A stretch of 64,000 nt of DNA from CALJTV01 sp036821185 (GTDB lineage: Bacteria; Chloroflexota; Dehalococcoidia; GIF9; UBA5629): NCBI GenBank assembly GCA_036821185.1, contig DAISKD010000006.1, forward strand, positions 1 to 64,000. The letters run 5' to 3'. Of the stretch, positions 10,165 through 18,676 are shown piece by piece. Positions within the stretch are counted from its first letter, which is position 1; the number at the start of each line of letters is the position of its first letter. The position numbers and the translations under genes are program-made. The notes under the pieces are model-generated. The model searched no databases, was not told the DNA's origin, and worked only from the letters and a program-made list of their open reading frames with translations.

Positions 10165-11688
10165 ATGGACAGGGTTATCATTTTCGACACTACCTTACGC
10201 GATGGCGAGCAAGCAGCTGGTGCAAGTTTGACCTCTGCGGAAAAGCTGGAGATTGCCAAACAACTGGAGAAGCTTGGTGTTGATGTTATCGAGGCCGGTT
10301 TCCCCATCAGTTCACCCGGGGACTTCGAGGCGGTGCAACTTATTGCACGCGAGGTTAAGAACTGCACGATCTGTGCCCTTTCTCACGCCACGTCAGAGGC
10401 TGTGGATAGAGCGTGGGAAGCTATAAAGGAAGCTAAGCGGCCCAGGATCCATGTTTTTCTGTCAGCTTCGGATATCCATCTTATGTACCAGTTGCGGAAG
10501 ACGCGTGACGAAATTCTCGAGCTTGCATGCGATATGGTGGCACGGGCGAAGAGGTATACAGAGGACGTGGAGTTTTCGCCGATGGATGCCACCAGGACGG
10601 AGCCTGCCTTCCTTTACCGTATACTGGAGGCGGTGATCGATGCCGGCGCTACTACAGTGAATATCCCAGACACAGTGGGATATGCCATACCTGCAGAATT
10701 TGGCGACCTTATAGCCAGCATCATTGAAAAAGTGCCGAATATCCATAAGGCAGTGCTGAGCGTGCACTGTCATGACGATCTGGGACTGGCAGTGGCCAAC
10801 AGCATAGAAGCGGTACGTCGGGGTGCCAGGCAGGTGGAATGCACTATCAACGGCATAGGCGAGCGGGCAGGTAATGCCTCACTGGAAGAGTTTGTAATGG
10901 CTTTGAAAACAAGAAGCGACTTTCTGAAGCTGACCACGAACATAAATACCACCCAGATTTATAGAACGAGCCGTCTGGTGAGTGAGATTACCGGTTTTGT
11001 CGTCCAGCCAAATAAGGCAATTGTCGGCGCCAATGCCTTCCGGCACCAGTCCGGGATCCATCAGGACGGCGTGATAAAGAAGTCGATCACATACGAAATA
11101 ATCGACCCGAAATCCGTGGGAGTAACTGCTAGTAGTCTTGTCCTTGGCAAAGTAAGCGGTCGTCATGCTTTCAAAGAACGGCTTGCTGAGCTCGGCTACA
11201 CGCTGGAAGGTGAAGCCTTTGAGCGGGCGTTTAAAGCTTTTAAGGAGCTTGCAGACAAGAAAAAAGAGGTCACCGATAAGGATATTGAGTCCCTGATTGC
11301 CGAAGAAAAACGTACTGCTTCTGAGGTCTATCATCTTGACCATGTGCAGGTGTCCTGCGGTGACCATAGTGTGCCCACAGCAACGGTAAGGCTGACTGCC
11401 CCTGATGGTAAGGTGCTGGCCGATGCCGCTCTAGGCACAGGGCCTGTGGACGCCGTGTATAAGGCGATCAACCGCATAATTAAAGTACCAAACAAGCTTA
11501 CCGAGTTCACTGTAAAGTCGGTGACCGAAGGCATCGATGCTATCGGTGAGGTGCTGATACGGATCGAGAGCGACGGCGTGAGCTATACCGGGCGTGGTGC
11601 GTCCACTGACATAATCGTCGCCAGTGCCAAGGCTTACATGAACGCCTTGAACCGGCTACTTCTAGCTAAGAAAGAGCAAAAGAAATAG
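10165..11688 (+). CDS. leuA: 2-isopropylmalate synthase
   Basis: Condenses acetyl-CoA with 2-oxoisovalerate, the committed step to leucine. It has 507 aa. The TIM barrel opens with FDTTLRDGEQAAG, and the metal His pair is in SVHCHDDLGLA. The C-terminal LeuA allosteric domain occupies about residues 360-500 (TVRLTAPDGKVLADAALGTG), so leucine feedback is likely. AGGAGGG lies before the ATG. A second family member, cimA, closes the same operon; the two differ in active-site context and can be told apart by their N-termini (GEQAAG here, GAQQEG in cimA). Confidence 0.96.
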   Translation: MDRVIIFDTTLRDGEQAAGASLTSAEKLEIAKQLEKLGVDVIEAGFPISSPGDFEAVQLIAREVKNCTICALSHATSEAVDRAWEAIKEAKRPRIHVFLSASDIHLMYQLRKTRDEILELACDMVARAKRYTEDVEFSPMDATRTEPAFLYRILEAVIDAGATTVNIPDTVGYAIPAEFGDLIASIIEKVPNIHKAVLSVHCHDDLGLAVANSIEAVRRGARQVECTINGIGERAGNASLEEFVMALKTRSDFLKLTTNINTTQIYRTSRLVSEITGFVVQPNKAIVGANAFRHQSGIHQDGVIKKSITYEIIDPKSVGVTASSLVLGKVSGRHAFKERLAELGYTLEGEAFERAFKAFKELADKKKEVTDKDIESLIAEEKRTASEVYHLDHVQVSCGDHSVPTATVRLTAPDGKVLADAALGTGPVDAVYKAINRIIKVPNKLTEFTVKSVTEGIDAIGEVLIRIESDGVSYTGRGASTDIIVASAKAYMNALNRLLLAKKEQKK

Positions 11689-11755
11689 CTTTGCTTGTTG
11701 AGCGCTAGGAACTGTCTGATGCCCTCGAAAGAGTGTGGGCTTGCAGAGAAGGACG

Positions 11756-12169
11756 ATGACAGTAGGCTTACAGTTGGAGATAACATTGCGCTTGTTATTG
11801 GCAGCTGCTCTGGGCGCCGCTGTGGGTTATCAACGTGAGAGGGCAGGTAAACCAGCAGGGCTCCGTACTCACATTTTGATCGCCCTGGGTTCAGCCCTAT
11901 TCACTGTAGTTTCCCTGTTTGGTTTCGACGGGCAGGTGGACCCTTCCCGGGTAGCTGCAGGGGTGGTGACTGGCATTGGTTTTCTCGGCGCTGGCGTTAT
12001 ATTTCGCGGGATGAGGGCAGGTGGGCCGGTGGTAGGTCTGACCACAGCGGCTAGTATTTGGGTGACTGCGGCTATCGGTCTGGCTGCTGGCGTTGGTATG
12101 TATCTGGTGGCCACGATTATTGCCGCATTGACAGTGCTGATATTGATGATACCCAAAGCGAGAGGTTAA
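11756..12169 (+). CDS. MgtC/SapB family membrane protein
   Basis: A hydrophobic protein of 137 aa with four predicted membrane segments and the family signature AALGAAVGYQRERAGKPAGLRTHILIALGSA, shown here only as its recognisable parts: GYQRER, GLRTH and a later GIGFLGAGVIFR. MgtC-like proteins are linked to magnesium limitation and membrane ATPase control in other bacteria; the role here is unknown. It lies inside the leu operon, 67 bp after leuA and 20 bp before leuC. The start is uncertain: ATG 11756 has AGAAGG only 3 nt upstream, and GTG 11735 would add seven residues. Confidence 0.8.
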   Translation: MTVGLQLEITLRLLLAAALGAAVGYQRERAGKPAGLRTHILIALGSALFTVVSLFGFDGQVDPSRVAAGVVTGIGFLGAGVIFRGMRAGGPVVGLTTAASIWVTAAIGLAAGVGMYLVATIIAALTVLILMIPKARG

Positions 12170-12188
12170 GTAATTTCTGGAGGTAAAA

Positions 12189-13445
12189 TTGACCCTTGCA
12201 GAAAAAATACTCGCTGCTCATTCGGGTAGGTCTGTGGTAACGCCCGGCGAGTTCCTCAATGTAAAGGTAGACCTTGTTCTGGCAAATGACATTACTGCTC
12301 CTCTGGCTATAAAAGAGTTTGCCCGACTGGGATTGAAAAGGGTTTTTGACCCCAAGAAAGTGGTGATGGTGCCTGATCATTTTTGTCCTAATAAAGATAT
12401 CCCTTCTGCTGAGCAAGCTAAACTAATGCGAGAGTTTGCTAGAGAACAGGGAGTGGTCTATTTTGAAGTTGGCAGGATGGGCATTGAGCATGTGCTCCTG
12501 CCGGAGCAAGGGCTGGTATTACCTGGCGACATGGTTGTGGGAGCCGACTCGCATACCTGCACTTATGGGGCTCTGGGGGCATTTGCCACCGGTATGGGCT
12601 CTACCGATATAGCCGTGGCTATGGCGACCGGGGAGATCTGGGTTAAAGTACCGCCGACAATTAAGTTTGTCTATAATGGGAAGTTAAGAAAGTGGGTCGG
12701 TGGCAAAGACCTCATTTTGTACACTATTGGTGATATCGGTGTGGACGGTGCCCTGTACTCGGTCATGGAGTTTACCGGTGAAGCAATCGATGCATTGTCG
12801 ATGGATGACCGCTTCACCATGGCTAACATGGCTATCGAAGCCGGGGCTAAAGCTGGCATTTTCAGGGTCGATGGTAAGACGCTGAAGTACATAAAGAACA
12901 GGGCTCGCCGTCCGTTTGAAGTGTACGAGTCCGATGGCGATGCCAGGTATGAGAGGGTGGTCGAGTATGAGGTGTCCCAGATTGAGCCTCAGGTGGCTTT
13001 GCCACATCTCCCGTCAAATGTTAAGCCCATAAGCCAGGTGGGTGATATCAGAATCGACCAGGTGGTGATAGGCAGTTGTACCAACGGGCGCCTGGGTGAT
13101 CTGAGACTGGCAGCTAGGGTGCTTAAAGGAAGAAAGGTCGATGAGAATGTGAGGTGTATTGTGATCCCCGGGACCCAGCAGGTGTATCTTGATGCTTTGC
13201 GGGAAGGACTGGTGGAGGTTTTTATCAGAGCTGGGGCGGTGGTAAGCACACCGACCTGTGGTCCCTGTCTTGGCGGATATATGGGGGTGCTTGCTGCCGG
13301 TGAGCGCTGTGTTTCCACGACCAATCGCAATTTTGTCGGTCGCATGGGCAGTCCACAGTCTGAGGTCTATTTAGCTAACCCAGCGGTGGCTGCTGCCAGC
13401 GCTATTCTGGGCAGGATTGCCAGCCCGGACGAGATAGCCAGTTAA
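12189..13445 (+). CDS. leuC: 3-isopropylmalate dehydratase, large subunit
   Basis: Aconitase-type isomerisation of isopropylmalate; the same enzyme usually handles citramalate when cimA is present. It has 418 aa, the short LeuC/HacA-like form. The substrate loop is VGADSHTCTYGALGAFATG, and the [4Fe-4S] ligands are Cys297 (GSCTNGR), Cys357 and Cys360 (TCGPCLGG). The start codon is TTG, with GGAGG 5 nt upstream. Its partner leuD is not adjacent: a 1.9-kb CoA-transferase gene lies in between. Confidence 0.95.
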   Translation: MTLAEKILAAHSGRSVVTPGEFLNVKVDLVLANDITAPLAIKEFARLGLKRVFDPKKVVMVPDHFCPNKDIPSAEQAKLMREFAREQGVVYFEVGRMGIEHVLLPEQGLVLPGDMVVGADSHTCTYGALGAFATGMGSTDIAVAMATGEIWVKVPPTIKFVYNGKLRKWVGGKDLILYTIGDIGVDGALYSVMEFTGEAIDALSMDDRFTMANMAIEAGAKAGIFRVDGKTLKYIKNRARRPFEVYESDGDARYERVVEYEVSQIEPQVALPHLPSNVKPISQVGDIRIDQVVIGSCTNGRLGDLRLAARVLKGRKVDENVRCIVIPGTQQVYLDALREGLVEVFIRAGAVVSTPTCGPCLGGYMGVLAAGERCVSTTNRNFVGRMGSPQSEVYLANPAVAAASAILGRIASPDEIAS

Positions 13446-13511
13446 CGACGACCAAAAGTGGAAATTAGTAGCCTCTCCAATTCACTAAAAATACTCGACT
13501 GCGTTTGAAGT

Positions 13512-15392
13512 ATGTACACCAGTATAGAAGAGATAAAGGCAAAATATCCGGAGAAATTTGGCTCGGAGCCAGCAATATTTAGTCACATAAGGCGCGGGGC
13601 GAGGATTTTTGTCAGCACTGGCTGTGGAGAGCCTAAATATCTTGTCAGCGCTCTGGTTGAGTATGTGGAGAAGTTTCCTAAAGCTATTTTTGATGCTGAG
13701 GTGGTGCAGGTGTTCACGCTCGGGGTTGCTCCTTATACTGAGGAAAAGTTTAAGTATAACTTCAGACATAATGCCTTCTTCATTGGCAATGATACCAGAG
13801 AGGCGGTCAACCGAGGTGCTGCCGACTATACACCGATATTTCTGTCTCGTCTTCCACAGCTGTTTTACAGCGGCTTCATTCCTATAGATGTTGCCTTGAT
13901 CCAGGTGTCACCGCCAGATCGACATGGATATATGAGCCTGGGGTTAAGTGTGGACGTAACTAAGGTGGCCGTGGAAACGGCTAAGGTAGTCATTGCCCAG
14001 ATAAATTCTTATGTGCCCAGGGCGCATGGAGATGGTTTTGTTAATATTGCAGACGTGGACTTTGTAGTCGTCCGTGACGAGCCTTTGCTGGAGTATGAAG
14101 CTAACGTACCGGATGAGATTGCCCAGCGCATAGGTACATACGTGGCACGCTTGGTGGAAGACGGTGATACTATTCAGGTTGGGTATGGCAGTATTCCAAA
14201 TGCGATACTTTCCAGTCTGAGTAATAAACGGGACCTTGGTGTGCATACCGAGCTGCTTACTGATGGGGTGATAGAACTGATGAAAAAGGGGGTGGTGAAT
14301 AACACCAGGAAAACCATAAACCGCGGCAAGACGATAGCGAGTTTCTGTATGGGCAAAAGGAGCACTTATGAGTATATCCATGACAATCCGAGCATAGAGT
14401 TCAGGACGATAGACTACACCAATAACCCTATGGTTATCGCCCAGCATCGGAATATGGTGGCGATCAATAGTGCGCTGGAGGTTGATTTGACCGGGCAGGC
14501 TACTGCCGAATCTATAGGTAGCTCTTTTTATAGCGGTATCGGTGGTCAGGCTGATTTCATGAGGGGCGCCGTGCTTGCCCGCGGCGGCAAGCCGATATTG
14601 GCGCTCCAGTCTACTGCTCGTGGCGGCACCGTTTCCCGTATCGTGCCGTTTCTTAGAAAGGGGGCGGGGGTGACCTTAAACAGGGGTGACATCCATTATG
14701 TTGTCACCGAATATGGTATCGCCTACCTGCATGGCAAGAATATCAGGGAGAGAGCCATGCAGCTGATCTCGGTGGCACACCCCAAATTCAGGCCGTGGCT
14801 CATAGAAGAAGCGAAAAAGCTGAACTTGATTTATCGGGACCAGGCTTTCGTAGCTGGTCGGGGTGGGGAATACCCCGAGCACCTCGAGACATACCGGACA
14901 ACGAAGACCGGCATGACAGTTTTGCTACGGCCAGTCAAGATAAGCGATGAGCCTTTGTTGAAAGAGTTTTTCTATTCACTTTCTGACAACAGCCTATACC
15001 GGCGCTTTATCTCGATGCGTAAGGATATGCCCCACGAGCGGCTGCAAGAGTTCGTGGTAGTTGACTACACCAAACAGATGTCAATCCTAGCCGTTCTTTC
15101 TGAGGGGGAAGGGAAAGAGGTTGTGATCGGCCTGGGGCAGTATATTATCGATGAAGGTTCTTATACCGCGGAGGTGGCTTTCGTGGTCAGGGACGATTAT
15201 CAGAACAAAGGTGTGGGTGGGGAGCTGGTGGCCTATCTTGTATATTTGGCGCGCAGAAACGGGCTTCTGGGTCTGAGTGCCGAAGTTTTGAGTGAAAACT
15301 ATCCGATGCTACACATTCTGGAAAAGATGGGCTTCAGAACCGAGAGCAGAGATGGCGCGGTCATCCGATTAAGGCTGAGGTTCAATGATTAG
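13512..15392 (+). CDS. Acetyl-CoA hydrolase/transferase fused to a GNAT acetyltransferase
   Basis: A 626-aa fusion. Residues about 1-440 resemble acetate/4-hydroxybutyrate CoA-transferases, with the likely catalytic glutamate at 247 in HTELLTDG and the glycine loop GIGGQADFMRGA. Residues about 465-626 form a GNAT domain with acetyl-CoA motif VRDDYQNKGVGGELV. Fusions of this type are known in databases, but the acceptor and acyl group are not defined from sequence. It sits between leuC and leuD in the same direction. No Shine-Dalgarno is visible before ATG 13512. It could recycle CoA esters or acetylate a metabolic protein; both are guesses. Confidence 0.88.
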   Translation: MYTSIEEIKAKYPEKFGSEPAIFSHIRRGARIFVSTGCGEPKYLVSALVEYVEKFPKAIFDAEVVQVFTLGVAPYTEEKFKYNFRHNAFFIGNDTREAVNRGAADYTPIFLSRLPQLFYSGFIPIDVALIQVSPPDRHGYMSLGLSVDVTKVAVETAKVVIAQINSYVPRAHGDGFVNIADVDFVVVRDEPLLEYEANVPDEIAQRIGTYVARLVEDGDTIQVGYGSIPNAILSSLSNKRDLGVHTELLTDGVIELMKKGVVNNTRKTINRGKTIASFCMGKRSTYEYIHDNPSIEFRTIDYTNNPMVIAQHRNMVAINSALEVDLTGQATAESIGSSFYSGIGGQADFMRGAVLARGGKPILALQSTARGGTVSRIVPFLRKGAGVTLNRGDIHYVVTEYGIAYLHGKNIRERAMQLISVAHPKFRPWLIEEAKKLNLIYRDQAFVAGRGGEYPEHLETYRTTKTGMTVLLRPVKISDEPLLKEFFYSLSDNSLYRRFISMRKDMPHERLQEFVVVDYTKQMSILAVLSEGEGKEVVIGLGQYIIDEGSYTAEVAFVVRDDYQNKGVGGELVAYLVYLARRNGLLGLSAEVLSENYPMLHILEKMGFRTESRDGAVIRLRLRFND

Positions 15393-15437
15393 GATGCCCG
15401 CCTGGTTGTAATTTCATTCTAACCAAGGAGGTGGTGC

Positions 15438-15938
15438 TTGAAATTAAAGGGCAAGGTTCATAAATTTGGTGCCAACGTGGACACCGATGCTATCATCCCG
15501 GCGCGCTATCTTAATACTACGGACGCTGGGGAGCTGGCGAAACATTGTATGGAAGCTATCATTCCCGATTTTTGGAGTCGAGTCGAGCCCGGCGACGTGA
15601 TTGTTGCCGATAGTAATTTTGGCTGTGGTTCCTCGAGGGAACATGCTCCTCTAGCGATAAAAGCGGCTGGTATATCTTGCGTTATTGCCAAAAGCTTTGC
15701 CCGGATTTTTTTTCGCAACGCGATAAACATTGGTCTACCATTGCTTGAGTGCGTTGACGCGGTCGATAATACTGGCGAGGGGGACATAATAGAGGTTGAC
15801 TTGGCTAAAGGTGAAATCACAAACCTTACCAATGGCAAGACTTTTGTTGCCAGGCCGTATCCTGAGTTTATGATGGGGATAATAGCGGCTGGCGGACTTA
15901 TCGAATATACTAAGAAAAAACTAGCTGGAGGTTTGTAA
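15438..15938 (+). CDS. leuD: 3-isopropylmalate dehydratase, small subunit
   Basis: Partner of LeuC carrying the swivelling domain. It has 166 aa, the short archaeal/clostridial-type length. Typical motifs are GANVDTDAIIPARYL near the N-terminus, FGCGSSREHAPLA for substrate binding, and FFRNAINIGLPLLE. The start is TTG at 15438, with AAGGAGGTGG just upstream. leuB begins 2 bp after its stop. Confidence 0.96.
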   Translation: MKLKGKVHKFGANVDTDAIIPARYLNTTDAGELAKHCMEAIIPDFWSRVEPGDVIVADSNFGCGSSREHAPLAIKAAGISCVIAKSFARIFFRNAINIGLPLLECVDAVDNTGEGDIIEVDLAKGEITNLTNGKTFVARPYPEFMMGIIAAGGLIEYTKKKLAGGL

Positions 15939-15940
15939 AG

Positions 15941-17041
15941 TTGGATTTTAGAATTGCAGTTTTGCCGGGTGACGGTGTTGGCCCAGAGGTGGTTGCTGAG
16001 GCGATAAAAGTGCTAAACGCAGTGGGGGAAAAGTTTGCTCACAGGTTTGAGTACAGGGAGGGACTGGTGGGTGGTGCTGCCATAGACGTCCACGGTGTAG
16101 CGCTGACTGAGGAAACTCTAGAAATGTGTCAAAGTTGTGATGCAGTGCTCCTGGGAGCTGTGGGTGGTCCGAAATGGGATGACCCAACTGCTAAAGTGCG
16201 CCCTGAAGATGGTCTTCTGGCTTTGCGGAAGGGGCTAGGGCTATTTGCTAATTTGAGGCCGGTGAAGGTTTTGCCTATGTTGGTTGATGCTACTACTCTG
16301 AAGCCAGAGGTTGTTAAGGGGGTTGACCTGATCTTCGTCCGTGAGCTTACCGGTGGCCTTTATTTTGGGCAGCCAAAAAAGCAGTGGCGGACGGCTGAGG
16401 GCAGACAAGCCGTGGACACAATGGCTTATTCAGAGCGCGAAATCGAGCGTATAGTAAGGGTGGGTTTTGAGATTGCATTGACACGGCGCAAAAAACTGAC
16501 TTCTGTGGACAAGGCAAATGTGCTCGAGACATCTCGCTTGTGGAGGCAAGTTGCCAACGAGGTTTCCAGAGAGTATCCGGATGTAGAATTGGAGCATATG
16601 CTGGTGGATGCCTGCGCTATGCGCCTCATCCAGCGCCCAGCACAGTTTGATGTTCTGGTCACGGAGAATACTTTCGGCGACATATTGACCGACGAGGCTT
16701 CGATGCTTGCAGGCTCTATGGGTATGCTGCCCTCAGCCAGCCTGGCCGGAGTACCCAAGGTTGACGGTTCTAAGACGTTTGGGCTTTATGAGCCTATTCA
16801 TGGTAGTGCTCCCAGTAGGGCAGGACAGGATATGGCAAATCCTATAGCTACGATACTTAGCGCTGCCATGATGTTGCACTATTCCCTGGGTCTTGTTGCT
16901 GAGGCCGAAGCTGTGGAAAGGGCAGTGGTCTCTGTCCTAGAGGACGGTTATCGTACTTATGATATAATGAGCGAAGGCAAGATCAAGTTAGGGACTAAGG
17001 ACATGGGAAGCCTGATAGCTGATAGGATAAGGAGAGGATGA
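15941..17041 (+). CDS. leuB: 3-isopropylmalate dehydrogenase
   Basis: NAD-dependent oxidative decarboxylation of 3-isopropylmalate; in operons with cimA it may also act on erythro-3-methylmalate. It has 366 aa. The N-terminus IAVLPGDGVGPEV and the active-site segment ELTGGLYFGQPK are family hallmarks, as is the nucleotide-binding region EPIHGSAPSRAGQDMANP. It starts with TTG; GGAGG lies 10 nt upstream inside leuD. Its TGA overlaps the cimA ATG by four bases (ATGA). Confidence 0.96.
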   Translation: MDFRIAVLPGDGVGPEVVAEAIKVLNAVGEKFAHRFEYREGLVGGAAIDVHGVALTEETLEMCQSCDAVLLGAVGGPKWDDPTAKVRPEDGLLALRKGLGLFANLRPVKVLPMLVDATTLKPEVVKGVDLIFVRELTGGLYFGQPKKQWRTAEGRQAVDTMAYSEREIERIVRVGFEIALTRRKKLTSVDKANVLETSRLWRQVANEVSREYPDVELEHMLVDACAMRLIQRPAQFDVLVTENTFGDILTDEASMLAGSMGMLPSASLAGVPKVDGSKTFGLYEPIHGSAPSRAGQDMANPIATILSAAMMLHYSLGLVAEAEAVERAVVSVLEDGYRTYDIMSEGKIKLGTKDMGSLIADRIRRG

Positions 17042-18618
17042 AAGTACAGCTTTATGATACAACGCTCAGAGACGGCGCCCAGCAGGAGGGCATCTCTTTC
17101 TCGGTCGCGGACAAACTCAGAATCGTCCAAAAGCTGGATGAGCTGGGGATACATTTTATCGAAGGTGGATGGCCAGGGGCTAACCCCAAGGATACCGAGT
17201 TTTTTGTCCGGGCGAAGGAATTGAAGCTGAAAAACTCGATGCTGGTCGCTTTTGGCAGCACCAAACATCCGGACTCAAAAGCAGGTACTGACCCGAATCT
17301 TGCTGCTCTGGTGGAGGCTGGGACAAGGGTGGTCACCATTGTGGGTAAGAGCTGGGATGTGCATGTGACTCAGCTATTGGAAATCAGTCTAGAGGACAAT
17401 CTTCAGGTCATAGCTGACTCTATAGTTTTCTTGAAGTCACACGGGCTCCAAGTGTTTTTTGATGCCGAACACTTTTTCGATGGCTATAAGGCAAACCCTG
17501 AATATGCGTTGAAGGTTGTGGAGGTTGCTGCAAGGGCTGGTGCGGATTGTGTGGTTCTCTGTGATACCAATGGTGGCGGGCTGCCCCACGAAATTACGGC
17601 TGCTATAGGAGCAGTGAGAGGGAGGGTGGCCGTGCCTTTGGGAATTCATGTACACAATGATGGTGAGCTGGCTGTAGCCAATTCGATTGCGGCAGTACAA
17701 GCCGGGGTTACCCAGGTTCAGGGGACGATAAATGGCTATGGTGAACGGTGTGGTAACGCCAACCTTTGCTCAGTCATCCCCACCCTTAAGTTGAAAATGG
17801 GCATCGATTGTATTACGGACGAGCAGCTGGCCAAACTAACCGAGACCTCCCGTTTCGTAGCCGAACTGGCTAACATGGCACCTTCTAGCACTCTTCCCTA
17901 TGTAGGCACCAGCGCCTTTACTCATAAGGGTGGGTTGCATGTCTCCGGAATTTTGAAGTGGGAAAACAGCTATCAACATATTGACCCCAGATTGGTGGGC
18001 AATCGCCCCAGGGTGGTTGTCTCTGAGCTTTCGGGGAAAAGCAACATCATATATAAAGCCAAGGAACTGGGGATCAATTTATCTGCGAGAGGGAAACAAG
18101 CGCGGGAGGTGGTGCAGAAGATAAAGGAACTGGAGAGCAGGGGTTTCCAGTACGAGAACGCCGAGGCCTCTTTTGAGCTACTTTTGCACCGTGCCCAGCC
18201 GGGTTATGAGCCACCTTTTGAGTTGATTGATTTTATGGTTGTGGTGGAAAGACACAGGCGTCCTTCCAGCAAGGGTGATACCGAGCTTCTCTCGGAGGCC
18301 ACGGTGAAGGTCAGGGTGGGAAACGAGGTGTTCCACACAGCATCCGAAGGCAATGGGCCGGTAAATGCCCTTGACCAGGCGCTGCGCAAAGCCTTAGTGG
18401 AATTTTACCCTGAGATAAGCAAAGTTCAATTGGTCGACTACAAAGTGCGTATATTGGAAGAAAGTGTGGGGACTGCCTCCCAGGTGCGGGTGCTGATTGA
18501 GTCCAGCGATGGGCAGAGGAAGTGGCGGACTGTTGGCGGTTCCACCAATATCATCGATGCCAGCTGGCTAGCGCTGGCTGATAGCCTTGAATATTACCTG
18601 ATCAATTTATGTAAATAA
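17038..18618 (+). CDS. cimA: (R)-citramalate synthase
   Basis: Condenses acetyl-CoA with pyruvate to citramalate, giving 2-oxobutyrate for isoleucine without threonine deaminase. It has 526 aa. The TIM barrel begins YDTTLRDGAQQEGISFSV, typical of CimA rather than LeuA. The metal His motif is GIHVHNDGELAVAN. A C-terminal LeuA-type regulatory domain covers about residues 395-520. Start ATG overlaps the leuB stop, with AAGGAGAGG upstream. It is the last gene of the run and is followed within a few bases by a strong terminator. Confidence 0.95.
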   Translation: MKVQLYDTTLRDGAQQEGISFSVADKLRIVQKLDELGIHFIEGGWPGANPKDTEFFVRAKELKLKNSMLVAFGSTKHPDSKAGTDPNLAALVEAGTRVVTIVGKSWDVHVTQLLEISLEDNLQVIADSIVFLKSHGLQVFFDAEHFFDGYKANPEYALKVVEVAARAGADCVVLCDTNGGGLPHEITAAIGAVRGRVAVPLGIHVHNDGELAVANSIAAVQAGVTQVQGTINGYGERCGNANLCSVIPTLKLKMGIDCITDEQLAKLTETSRFVAELANMAPSSTLPYVGTSAFTHKGGLHVSGILKWENSYQHIDPRLVGNRPRVVVSELSGKSNIIYKAKELGINLSARGKQAREVVQKIKELESRGFQYENAEASFELLLHRAQPGYEPPFELIDFMVVVERHRRPSSKGDTELLSEATVKVRVGNEVFHTASEGNGPVNALDQALRKALVEFYPEISKVQLVDYKVRILEESVGTASQVRVLIESSDGQRKWRTVGGSTNIIDASWLALADSLEYYLINLCK

Positions 18619-18662
18619 AAGGGGCAGCGCATCATAGCTGGTGGCGCACGCTGCCCCTTTTT
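18617..18662. terminator. Bidirectional Rho-independent terminator
   Basis: A-run plus GGGGCAGCG (18617-18629) pairs with CGCTGCCCC plus T-run (18649-18662) around a 19-nt loop. The A and T runs on both sides let it serve cimA (plus) and the convergent thiolase gene (minus). Confidence 0.9.
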
Positions 18663-18676
18663 GTAGCGATGTAATG

